64,000 nucleotides of DNA from Myrmaecium sp. VS I D KN 1 (taxonomy: Eukaryota; Ascomycota; Dothideomycetes; Valsariales; Valsariaceae), in NCBI GenBank assembly GCA_019775845.1, contig JADQAV010000010.1, forward strand, positions 220,871 through 284,870, in the 5' to 3' direction. Position numbers and translations under genes: made by a program. The notes beneath the pieces are model-generated. The model saw only the letters and a list, made by a program, of their open reading frames with translations. It had not been told where the DNA came from and did not search any database. This document shows, piece by piece, positions 47,401-58,100 of the stretch (positions are counted from its first letter, which is position 1; each line of letters starts with the position of its first letter).

Positions 47401-49260
47401 CAGGGCGAGGGATTCCGGACTTCTCGCTCGCGGCGAACGAGGGATGGATGGTTATGTCAGACCGCGCCTTAGCGGTCAAAGTGCAAACCATCTCCTCGCC
47501 TCGCCAGTCGCCAACACATATCAGCGGACCGTGACGGTCTCGGCCGTTGACTTGGGAAAGGCAGGCGTCCTCATGCTCAATCCCGCCATCTCAGACCGGT
47601 CGCGGAGGCCTCTGCGGCCGTCGAACTGATCAAGAGAGTCACGACGAGAGTCTCGATCCGTTTTCCCCAACTCTAATTCATATCCCTTTATCGCGGTGTA
47701 CCAGAGTGCTCTACTTGCACCGCACATCGCCAGCTCTCCTAAGCACGCCGGACTTCCTTCCGGCACAAGAGCGGCGGCCCTTGCTACAACCTGGTACCGT
47801 CTCCCTTTTGCAGGGAAGGGGGATGGAAGTAGCGATGCCATCAAACGGCACGACGGGGACGGCGGGCTTCCTGTAATCGCGAACGCGATCGACTGCGCTG
47901 CGTCGTCGATTTACGGACGTTCCGCTGGCCACGATGGACGAGCATGAACTTGCGTCCGCTGCCCGCTGAGTACGAGAGGCAAGGGGGTTGAAAAGGGTCC
48001 AAGCCCGATAGGAGAGGCGAATAATTCCGTACCAGCGCGAGGGAGGACGGGTTAAGAGAAGAAAGGAGAGGAGCAGGAGGAGGTGCGGAAGTGCGACGCA
48101 GTACTGCAGTAACAGCAGTATCTGACCTCTTCCCGCCCTCTTCTCTCCCTTCACGGGCAACGCAACCACCGACCCTTTCTTTCTCCTTTATCCGAACCTG
48201 GCCCCCTCATGTTTTCCAGAAGCGCGCCGAAAACCCCATCAAATATCATCCATTGGTTCATCCAGCCCTTCTCTTTCTCCCGCTTTAAAAGGTAGGTTGG
48301 CCTCGGTAGGTCTTGGTAGATAAAGTGAAGCGTGACGGTCATGTATGTCGTGACTTCAGCAGGCCCCTCAACAAGACGAAGATAGAGAAAGCGGGAATGG
48401 AGGAATGACCCCATCTTCTGGAAGAGTTGAGTAGTGTAGTGTAGAGACCGCTGCGCCGTAGATGAACGTCACGAACAATGCTCCATATAGGTAAGAATAG
48501 ATAGAAATTTATATATGCCCATTGTCTATCCTTCCTACGACTCGACCATCGAAACATGACTCTGATTCCGAGAGAAAGAAAGAAAAGCAAAGAGGAGAAA
48601 CGTAGGCGCCCGGCTTCTGATGATACAAGGAAAAAGAATCTGCAGATAATCCTCCCCTGTCTTCTACAAGCAAATATAATCACCACCTCCCCAGCACGCG
48701 CAACACGACCTTGCCCAAGATCAGAAAAGGACGAAGGCTACACGCGACTCCGCCCACACATCACTCATCTCTCCTTCTACAAGCAGCCAACGAGAATAGC
48801 AAAGTTGCATGACCAGCGTTGGTCGTATTCTTATCTACCTCCCCTCCCTCCCTCAGTCTATATCACTCAGCCTCATCTCATCTCATCATCTCATCAAAAA
48901 AAAAAAGGAAAAAGGTGTCAATCAAATCTCATCCATGCATGTCATTGCATGCTATTTCTTTCATTCCATTCCATACGTATCATGCATCTCATCTCATCCC
49001 ATCCCATCCCATCCCAACGTATCGATACGTATCTGCGTGCCTTTCGAACTGCCGCGACCCCGGGCGACATGGAGGATATATGTAATCCAAAGAGATAGAA
49101 AAAAGTAAGGGTGAGAAGAAGAGAAAGGAAAGAAAAGAAAAGAAAATGAGAACGCCGCGAAACACCCAACCGATGATAATGACGGATCATCCCAAGAAAA
49201 CCCCCCCAAAGTGTTGAAAAGGAACAACTTTTCCCATGAACGATAAAGGAAAACCTCAAA

Positions 49261-51496
49261 TCACGAAGAGCCAGCAGCGCCAAAATCCCTCTTCTCGCTA
49301 AGCTCCTCCGGCTCTTCAGCGATGCGCTCCTGACTACCGCTCCCAGAGCGACTGCCTCGTCCACTACCGCTGCCACTTCCCCCCTCTTGCGCCGGCCCCG
49401 TCAACTTGACCTCAGGCAAGCCATTCATGTTCTTCATCATGCCACCCATAAAGGGACTGGGGCCGGGGGTATTCCGGGCGCTCGTGCGGGCAAAGTACGC
49501 GCTGACCTCGTCGTCGAACTCCTCGCCGCCCAGAACCTCGTCGCCCAGGTCGCCCGCGATCTTTTCCTCCACCTTGCGCTGTTGCCAGGATTCCCAGTCG
49601 TGGCGCATCTCCTCCACCTTCTGCTCGTAGTCCAGCGCGGCGTCGTAGTTCTTGCCCACGCCCCGGAAGCGCTCCCACACGCTGAGATGCTTCGGGTGTA
49701 TGGCCACGCCGTGGTAGTCCTGCTCGCGTCCGGCGCGGATGTACGTCCAGCGGCGCTCCTGCTCCTTCAGGTCGAGGCCGGTGGTGTCGGGGAGGAAGAG
49801 CCAGGTGAGCAGCGCGCCAGCCAAGCCGAACCATGGCACGACGTAGAACTTGGTCTGCGTGTCGATGTAGTTGTAGAGCACTGCAGCAGTGAGCGCGCCG
49901 AGTTTGCCAAAGGCGGCCGAGAAGCCGTGTGCGGTGGCGCGAATCGGAGTTGGGAAGACCTCTGCGGCAACGAGGAAGGTGACACTGTTGGGCCCAAACT
50001 GGTTGAAGAAGGAAGACAAGAAGTACATGGCCTGGAAAGCGTGGATGTGAGCGGGCTCGGTGAAGAACTCGTAGTGGAAGGCGGGCACAACAAAGAGGAT
50101 GAAGTCCGCGATGAAACCGACAATCATCATCCACTTGCGGCCGTAGAGCTTGTTGTCGATGAAGAAGGAGGCCAGGTAGTAGCCCACCAAGCTGACACCA
50201 ACGTTGATGAGGTTGTACAGCCAGCCAACCATGACGGAGCTGTTGCCGGGAGTGAGCACGGCGATGAACTGGTTCTGGAAGAGCTTGTTGCCGTAGAAGA
50301 AGATGTCGTTGGCGAACCAGGCACCGGCGGTCGCAAGGAGACGAGGTCCAAAGTAGCTCAGGGTAAGGCGAAGGGACTGGGTGTCGTAACCGGTGATGTG
50401 CTGCTTCCGCTTTGCAATCGCGAGCTGCTTGCTGGCGGAACGCATCTTGTACGTACGGAAGTAGACGAGCCAGAGCGTACCGACGGCCGGAATGGCGAAG
50501 CTGACACGGTAGGTCCACTGGGCGGCGACCGTGGAGTAGGGCGCATTACCGCTGCCATGGTGGAAGATGAGCAGAAGCAAGATCAGGATGACCTGGTTGA
50601 GGAATTGACCCCAACCCTGCATCAAGAAAGCGCTGGTGACCTTGCGACCGCGGTGGAGACGGTCTTCTTTGGTGGAAACCTTTCCGGAGCCGACTGCGTT
50701 CTCCATGCCAGATGTCGCAGTCATGGGGTATTCACCACCAACACCAATGCCGTAGAAGAAGATGGACCAGACGTAGCAGATGACCCAGCCCTCCTGGGTG
50801 GTCCCCCAGGCAGCAGTGAGCATAAGCAGACCGACGAACATGATCATGGCATCCTGAATGAGACCCCAGCGACGGCCAAGCCAGTCACCGATGACTCCGA
50901 CAAGGATTTGACCTATCAACATCCGTTAGAAGCGTCCCGAAGATGCCGACGATAGTGGCAACATACCAACAATGATACCGCAAATTTCCAGATAGTCAAT
51001 CGCCTCCACCCAGGTCTCATTGCAGATCTCGTAATCCTTCCAACAGCGGGGGAAAGCAGCTTGCAGCAAAGGGCGGACATTTCCGATGGAGAACAACACG
51101 TAACTGCAAGGGATAATTAGCCGAGCTCGGAAGCGAAACGGATAGAAGCGAGTGAACCTACCCTTCGAGCAGGAGACCAGCACCGGGAATCACCATATTC
51201 CGGAAGTAAGCGCTCACAGGGCTGAGAGGGTCCTCCTTGACCATGTGACCGACTTCGGACATTTCCTTCTTCAGCTCCTGGGCGTTAACCTTGTTGACAA
51301 ACTTGAGGCGCTCGCCAAGGCCCATGTCACCCCAGTACTTTCCATCGGGGGTGTAGCTGTCGTCCGGCCGGAGAAGGAAGTCGAAGACGCCTTTCTCGTT
51401 CGGGTTCATGGTGTGTATGTCCTGCGTAGCCACATGATGGTTGGTCATGTTCGGGCCGTGAGGGGCGGCCAGCCCGTAGTCTCGTATTGAGGACAT
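49261..51496 (-). CDS. MFS transporter, phosphate:H+ symporter-like
   Basis: Minus-strand exons are 51162-51496, 50967-51103 and 49261-50912 (707 residues). Introns are GTAGGT..CAG and GTATGT..TAG, both with frame kept. Cytosolic N-terminus of about 100 residues, then about 12 membrane segments. MFS signatures are GVIGDWLGRRWG (loop 2-3), GIGVGGEYPMTATSGMEN (as in the Pho84/PHS group), DNKLYGRKWMM (loop 8-9) and AAEVFPTPIRATAHG (helix 10-11). The PHS-type GGEYP motif argues for phosphate or an organic phosphate as substrate, but a related sugar or carboxylate permease cannot be excluded. Compared with Pho84 it has extra charged N-terminal sequence and a long C-terminal Gly/Ser/Glu-rich tail of about 130 residues, possibly for regulated turnover. 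A long open frame on the other strand is a composition artefact. Confidence 0.83.
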
Positions 51497-52987
51497 GTTG
51501 ATGTGATGTGTGTGTGAAGTGTGAGCAGGGGAGAGTGAAGGACAAGAGAAGGCCAAGTGAACTCCAAGAAAGCTTGAGAGTCCCTATAAGTGCAGAGCAA
51601 AGCTTGGTCCGAGACGACAAGGCCTTGGAAGTTTTCTTATGGGTGCCGCAATATGCGAGGTGATGTCGCGTTCGGACGAATCGACGGGGGTGATGAGGCC
51701 GACTGACGGACGTTTGGGAACCTGCTTGAGGGCCTCCGGTAGGCTGATGCGCTCGTGGATCTCGGGTAACGTGCCGGACGATGGGTTTCCGCAGCCCACG
51801 TTCACGGAGCAAGGCCTCTGACTGGCTCGAAGTGAGGACACAGGGAACGGTGACTTGCAGGCGCCGCAACCGTTCTAAGGGGTTGGATCGACGGTGCCTT
51901 GTCTTGGACGAAGCTTGGTCTTCACGCCTGGAGGCGCAGGTCGACAAGCGAGGTGACGACGACGTTCAATGGTAATCGGATGAGGATAGTCGGCGGACGG
52001 TGAACCGAGTCGGATGAGAATGTGAGGTCCGCAACGGATGGATGGACGGCGCAACGTCGCGTGCGCTCACAGAAGGGCGTGAGAGGACAGACAGCTGGAG
52101 GAGCCGGAGGAAGATGGGGGAGAGGGCAGAGCGAAAGGATACTTTAAGAGCCGGCGGCGTCCAGCGGGTTTGCGGGTGGGAAATTTCGGGCGAAGCGTGA
52201 TGTGTGGGGTCCTCCCAAGAGCAAGTGGGGACGAGGCGGGAGCACTATGGAGTAGCTGCTGTCGCGATGCGGCTAAAAGGTAGCTGGCGGTCGGAACAGC
52301 ACTGGCCCGGGAGGTTTGGAAGGATGGAAGCGAGGCTCGAGTGGTGTGTGCGGGAGCGGAGGGATGGTAGATATTGGGAATGGACAAGAGGAAACGGTGG
52401 CAGGATGTGGGAAGATTCGGGTTAAAGAGAGCAAGTGGGTGGGTGGGTGGAAGGAAACGTTACGGGGGGGCGAAAGGAAGGAAGGAGAGCTAGAAAGGAA
52501 GGGCCATCCAGATGCTCCGATGCTTCTCTGTAGGCAGGTCGACATGGACTGCCCCAATAACCGTCCACCTTATGCTTTTGACATCCGATCACCGACCAAC
52601 GACGAACCTTAAGGTAAACCTCACTAGATCTCAGAATCTCACACAACTCACACCGGCCTATCCCGGACAATCCACCCATTAACTGATATGATAGATAGTA
52701 AATAGTACCTAGTAACGGGGGACATTTCAACTAACGCCCAAGCAGGCAACTGCTCAAGTGACCAAAACGTTTCTTTATCCTCCATCTCGCAGAGTACATA
52801 GGTAGTGCGGCTTGCTGGTAGTCGTGGTGGAAGGGGAGAACAACAGAGAGAGGTCGAGAATTTCCCAAAAGGAAAATCTGCAGGCCAAGGGAAGGTGACG
52901 TTAGCTCCAGCCAATCCGCGTCCGCCATCCAGGCACGTTGCCGAAGGACTGGACGTGGAACGAAATTCTGGACCCCCTCCCGGTGCC

Positions 52988-53049
52988 NNNNNNNNNNNNN
53001 NNNNNNNNNNNNNNNNNNNNNNNNNCCCCCCCCCCCCCCCCCCCCCCCC
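52988..53049. repeat. N-run followed by poly-C tract
   Basis: Thirty-eight N (52988-53025) are followed directly by about 24 C (53026-53049), the same pattern and orientation as at 4086-4122. Confidence 0.85.
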
Positions 53050-54285
53050 TTGGCTTGGCTTGTCTGTCTGCCCTGGCACCCTGGCCCCGCCGCCCGGGGG
53101 GTTAAGGTAGTACATAGTTACCTAGTCTGGGCGGGGATCACCACCCGCACCACCCGCCGCCGTCGCCGTCGCCATCGCCAGCCTGCGCCCCCTGTCCCTC
53201 CTCCTCCAGCTCTCTGTCTCTCTCTCGCAGCTCGCCTTCTTTCCCTCATCCAGTCTGCAGTGATTCCAGTCGCGCGTGTGTGGGGAAAACAGAAGCACTT
53301 ACCAACGCTCGCTCGCTCGCAGTTGCCGGGTTACCTTACCTATCGCAGCGGTGAGGCGAAACGAAGAAGAATTACAATCGCAAAAAGTAACCGTCCTCGG
53401 TTATATCCCTTATTTTAGGACTAGCGTCGATGGCACATGAAGTAGTCCCCATGCTTGCTCGCTCGAAAGCGATGGAGTGGTACAGTAGTTGCTCCGAAGC
53501 ACGTTTCCACCGTGCCGGCACGTAAGAACTGCTGTACGATAGTGATAGCATGAAGTTATATAGTTCGCGTTCGCGTTCGTTGAAGAGGGAGCAAGTCGAG
53601 CCGAAAAGGAGATCTCCGTATCTCTCCCGTTCCGTAGATACTACTGTACGGGCTCTTTGGCATCCCGTCGGAAGCAGAGCAAAGAAGCTCAGCCCCCGAA
53701 CCTCCGACACCTGGCAAACCATGGATGATGCTGATGACAGCAACCCAGCACGGTGTGTTCGTCCACTGAGATAAGACATGGTAGGTACTACTTACAGTAC
53801 GCTCGAGGGGACGGGCAAGCAGGGAACCCCGAAAGCATATCAATAGAAATATTTTCTCTTTCCCTCTTTGAAGAATTCATATTAGATAAAGAAGAATAAC
53901 GAAAAAAGAAAGAGAGCGAAAGGACTTTTAAATAATCCAGAGAAAATAGTCTAAATAGTGGAATACTACACCTATCCCTTGCTCCCACGGTTGCCTGGTA
54001 GTTCCCCTTCCCGAAGTACTATACTGTGAAACGACAACTGAAATGGCGATGGGTAAGGCATACCGGGGTTGAGGAGGAGGAAGTACCTCGGTACCTAAAG
54101 CACTACTTCATGCGTGATAACTCCCCCAGGCAACCTAAAGAAATGAATCCAAATCAACCGAAACAACCGAAGAAAAAAAAAAGATAAGAAAAGGCAAAAA
54201 AAAAAAAAGAAAGAAACTTTAGCCCGCTGACCGAAGAATATAGTAGCTCTATAGACAGTAGCCAGCCACACCAACAGCGCAAAAC

Positions 54286-54291
54286 AAAAAA
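54286..54291 (-). terminator. Pol III terminator of tRNA-Lys
   Basis: Reading from the tRNA 3' end on the minus strand, CTTTTCGG is followed by TTTTTTG within 12 nt; T runs of 4 or more end Pol III transcripts. Confidence 0.7.
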
Positions 54292-54297
54292 CCGAAA

Positions 54298-54382
54298 AGC
54301 CGGATGCGGGACTCGAACCCGCAACCTTGAGGTGATTCTAATTCATAAGAGCCACACGCTCTACCGATTGAGCTAACCCGGC
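54298..54382 (-). tRNA. tRNA-Lys (anticodon CUU) with 12-nt intron
   Basis: 85 nt on the minus strand. Acceptor GCCGGGT pairs with ATCCGGC (one G-U); D arm GCTC..GAGC; T arm GCGGG-TTCGAGT-CCCGC; variable loop AGGTT. The anticodon loop reads CTCTTA, giving anticodon CTT, then the intron TGAATTAGAATC inserted after position 37 in the usual place, then A38. The anticodon stem TGTGG/CCTCA has one T-T mismatch at the third pair, so folding is slightly imperfect. A and B boxes are intact. Mature length is 73 nt before CCA. Confidence 0.85.
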
Positions 54383-55121
54383 TTTGCACACGCTTTGCGA
54401 TGAGAAACTCGCCACCTGCACATCTCATATCCAGCAACAATCGGCGCCGACTGCCTTTCGTTCGATTTGGCGTCCCTCATGGCGTCACTGATCGACATAG
54501 TTTCGCCTGGAGATTCCATAAGGAGAGAGGCCTCGAACTCGGAGCCGAGAGACTGGGAGCCCGATCGATGGTGCTGCAGAAGCGTGCGATCGAGATCTGA
54601 GGCAGCGGCAGTTTGATCGCTCGGCCTGGTGAGGGATGCTGGGCTTACACACAGAGAGTCACGAACGGACCGCCTGTCGCGAGGAGACATAGGGTATGGT
54701 AGACGGGATGGAGAAGGAGTGAAGATGGCGTCTGCTATTTAAGGTGCGAGGCTAGGAAGCATGGCTAAAGGAGGTTCAAGGAGAGGAATATATTCTGAGG
54801 TTCTTCATGTCCACCATGGTATAAACTAGCAAGAGGATGTGTGAAAGGATATATCGCAAGCCCATAAGCTTATATTGATACTTATTGGCTGGTTCGTCAA
54901 TCTTCCAAGGAGTGAAGAAAGGACGCAAGGGGGACGCATATACATGGAGTAGTTCCATGCATGCATTCTATATCCCCTAGCTTCGTAGAAGAAAGAACGT
55001 CACGTCATACTGCCCTTCCTCATCCGAAAAGAAAGAAGAAAAAACCCGGAAGAAAACCCGATCGATCCATTCGAATTACCATAGAAAAAGAAATAAAGAA
55101 AACGAAAACCCCCCATTCCAA
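54383..55121. other. Intergenic, 740 bp
   Basis: Upstream of the tRNA and downstream of the large membrane-protein gene. A 105-codon minus-strand frame (54373-54690) is open but overlaps the tRNA by ten bases. AT-richer from 54780. No supported gene. Confidence 0.45.
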
Positions 55122-58100
55122 TCAAGCCCCCCAATTCCGCCACTCACACCCGCACCCGCCCGTCCCGCCGTCGACCCCACCCGCGCTCACGTTCACGCTC
55201 GCGCTGCTGGCCGGGTTAACCAGCACGCCGCCGAACCCGCGGTCCTCGAGCATGACCGTCAGCTCGTCGGCCAGGACCCGGCCCGCGCCGTCCATACCGT
55301 AGCAGTACACCATCTTCTCGCTCGCGTTGCCGCCGTGGCGATCCAGGCTGATCGTCACGGGCAGAGGGAAGCTGCCCGGTCGCGAGAAGTCCCGCGCCGC
55401 CGTTGTGTTTAGGTCGAGGAGTCCGGTCGGCGTGGCGTGCGAGGCAGACGCGGTGGTGGTTGTTGTCGCGGCATTGCCGGCGAGCAGCGACTTCCCCCCG
55501 CCCGTCCAGATCTGCACGCGGAAGCGGGTTTGCGCCCAGGTGCAGCGTTCGGTGGCGGAGTCGAAGGAGGCCCCTCCATCCACGTCGGCCGGGTTGCCGC
55601 CTAGGGCGCTGCCCTCGCTCGTGTTGAGACTCTTCAGGAAGATAGACCGGTCAAAGTAGGTGTAGAAGCCGTAGTGCTCCGTGTCCAGGCCGCGGTCGTA
55701 CAGCTTGAGCGGTTGGCCGGAGGGAAAAGGGAGGAGGTTCGCGGGCAGGGCGGTGCCGTCCGAGCTGGTGACCGGGGCCGGGACCTCGGAATCAAGGCCG
55801 GCGGTGGAGCTGGAGGTCGCGGCAGAGGAGGTAGCGGTGGAGACCGCGGATTTGGATTTGGAAGCGCTGGAGGACGTGGCGCGTTTCTTGAGTTTGGAGG
55901 AGCTGGAGGACGTTGTTGTTTTGTTGGCAGTGAGGAAGGTGATATAGAAGGGCGTGTCCTCGCCCTCGAAGGGCTCCGAAACCTTGTCCGTGGTATTGCC
56001 GATAAACTGCTGGTCTGCGGTGCTCGGTACAGCAGGTGACGCGGTGAATAGGAAGTCAGTCGCAGCGTCGCGGATCTTAAGAAGTCGAGACCGGATGAAG
56101 GCGCCGGCTGAGACGGGAGAGCTGACGCTGTCAAGGCTTCTCCTGGTGTTTGACGAGAGGTTCGCCTCGCTGCCATTCTTGTAAGCAATCACCAGGCGGA
56201 AGTTTGGCTGATCAGGATCGTTCGGTGCGAGCGCATCCTGCTGTTCCTTAGGAACCGCACAGCTCCATAGTGTCGCCGGCGAGACACACCCGGACACTTC
56301 ATCCACGGCTTCCGGCTGCGCGATAGTAGCAACACCAGTAGGGATCGCAGGGTAGTTCGTCAAGTTGACCCATTGGCTGGAACTCTGTGAAGAGTCACTG
56401 CCATCGTCTTTCCTGGACAACGTTACCCCGAGAACGATACCCAGGATAGCCGCAAGCACGAAAAAGAGGATGATGCACAAACAGCAGCGTCTCCGTTTCT
56501 TCTTCTTGGGATCCTTGGGTTTCGGTTGCTTGAGCCTGAAGCAGCATAAACAGCCCGCACGCTTTGGTTTCTCATCATATTGCTGACTTGGCGGAGGTGG
56601 AAATGACGGAGGGATCGATGAAGCCGCTCGTGAATGACCAGTAGAGCCCGGCGGAGGGGCAAAATACATATGCGTCTCTGGACTTCTCGAATTGCCCTGG
56701 GTGTTGACATAGATATTATGGATGGTCGTCGGGTTCTGCGCCGGCGTGCCCGCCGATGCTGCCACCAAAGTTGTCGACTGAGAAATGCCAGATTGCTCAC
56801 GGCTGCCTTGCGAAGTCGATCCCGGTGGGCTTGCAATCACCGCAGGCCCAGAATTAACAACGGCAGGCTCGTCATGAGTATTCCTGCTCGGCGGCCGAGG
56901 AGACAGCACGGTCCCAATGGAAGCCACACCGAGCACGGGGGTGTTCTCGGAGTTGAACGACACTGGGGAGCCTACTGTATCCACTGTGGCCTTCCGTTCG
57001 ATCACAACCGGCGGCACGTGCACCTGCGGAACCTGTGCCGGAACCGTTCGCGACTCCAGCGCACGCTCCTCCGGGATGGATGGTACGGTAGGGACAACAG
57101 CTAGCGAACGACCCTCATGCGGCTCAGCTTTGGGTGTTGTCGCAGCTCCCCGGTCGTCTGCGCTTGTCGGGCTCGTCGATTCCCAGGAGAAGACGGTGCT
57201 CGGCGAAGCAACGTTTGGACTGGGAGGCGGCTTGCGCGCATCTTCTGGAGACAGTCTGCCAGGCTCATGGTCTTGCCGTCCGAAGGCAGCGGCTTGTGGG
57301 AGAATAGGAACGTCGGGCAAGCTGTCGGTATCGCCTCCGCGGTTCGTCCATCGCGAACTGGACGGGGTGAGTTGGAACGGCGTCGTGATGTAGTTCCACC
57401 ACCCTTGGGACCGTCGCGGTGTAGGCGGGATATTCGTATCGATCGCAAGCCCGACGTCTTTGCGCGCGGCTAGACCAGCAGCCGATGTCGGAGTTTCATC
57501 CTCTTCGAAGACTGTAAACCCCGACGTGACGCGCTCCTTGCGTCTGATGTCCTCGTCCTCCTCGAACCTCGTCATCGTCGACTCTCGGTTGGCGGATGTC
57601 TTATTAGGGGTCTTGCTGATTACTACAGGGGGTGTCGACGTCTGGAAACCAGCCAGATTCGACGGTATAGATGGTACAGGCGGGATATCGCTCCGGGTGG
57701 AAAAGTCGGCGGCGTGATGAGTCGCCTGCGAGTAAACGCTCGATGCTATACGCCTAGGCGGCTCGTACTCTGTGCCAGCAGTTGACGGAGACCACACTGA
57801 TCTGATCTGAGCCGGAGTGATTATGATGGTAGGGGTGGGTGCTGTGCCATCGCTCACAGAGCGGTAATGGCCTTTGGAGTGTTCTGAGACGGTGTCGGAT
57901 GGGATGGAGATGCCGATGGGTATAGGGCCGTCGGAGAGGGATATGTCGCTACCGATCGTGACGGATTGCCCAGGGTCCAACGTGCCGCCCGTCGCTTCAT
58001 CGGACGGGGACAGATGATCCGTTGCGGCTTTGCCGTCAACCACACGCAGAGACGATTCCTCAAGACCGGCAATACCCAACGCTGTGACCTCACGTCCAGC

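Larger units (their letters stand above)
41052..49260. other. Gene-poor region, 8.2 kb, upstream of the wall-protein gene
   Basis: It lies between the 5' end of the wall-protein gene and the 3' end of the MFS gene. The first 1.5 kb is strongly C-rich on the plus strand (G-rich on the gene's coding strand), with runs of C at 41461-41484 and CCCA repeats at 41813-41860. Later parts are mixed, with CATCC/CTCATC repeats at 44788-44815 and 48870-49016. I examined the larger open frames (42010-42642, 46776-47192, 47521-47844, 48556-49098); none has a recognisable family, and codon usage looks random. It may be a long regulatory region or host non-coding RNA; nothing can be called. Confidence 0.5.
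51497..54297. other. Intergenic, 2.8 kb, with gap and tRNA terminator
   Basis: Promoter and long leader of the MFS gene are on the left; the N/C-tract at 52988-53049 is in the middle. AT-rich, A-tract-rich sequence (53860-54240) lies before the tRNA. On the minus strand a run of six T (54286-54291) follows the tRNA and fits a Pol III terminator. No gene-like frame. Confidence 0.5.

Noticed and set aside
49387-50955. 522-codon open frame on the plus strand opposite the MFS gene
   Set aside because: It mirrors the codon pattern of the MFS exon (GC-rich third positions give long antisense frames) and has no family likeness; its protein is a low-order Glu/Val/Gly mix.
52648-53115. Open frames that span the N-run and C tract
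   Set aside because: They exist only because unknown bases and homopolymers contain no stops.
54373-54690. 105-codon minus-strand frame upstream of the tRNA
   Set aside because: It overlaps the tRNA gene, has no recognised motif and sits in a Pol III promoter neighbourhood.
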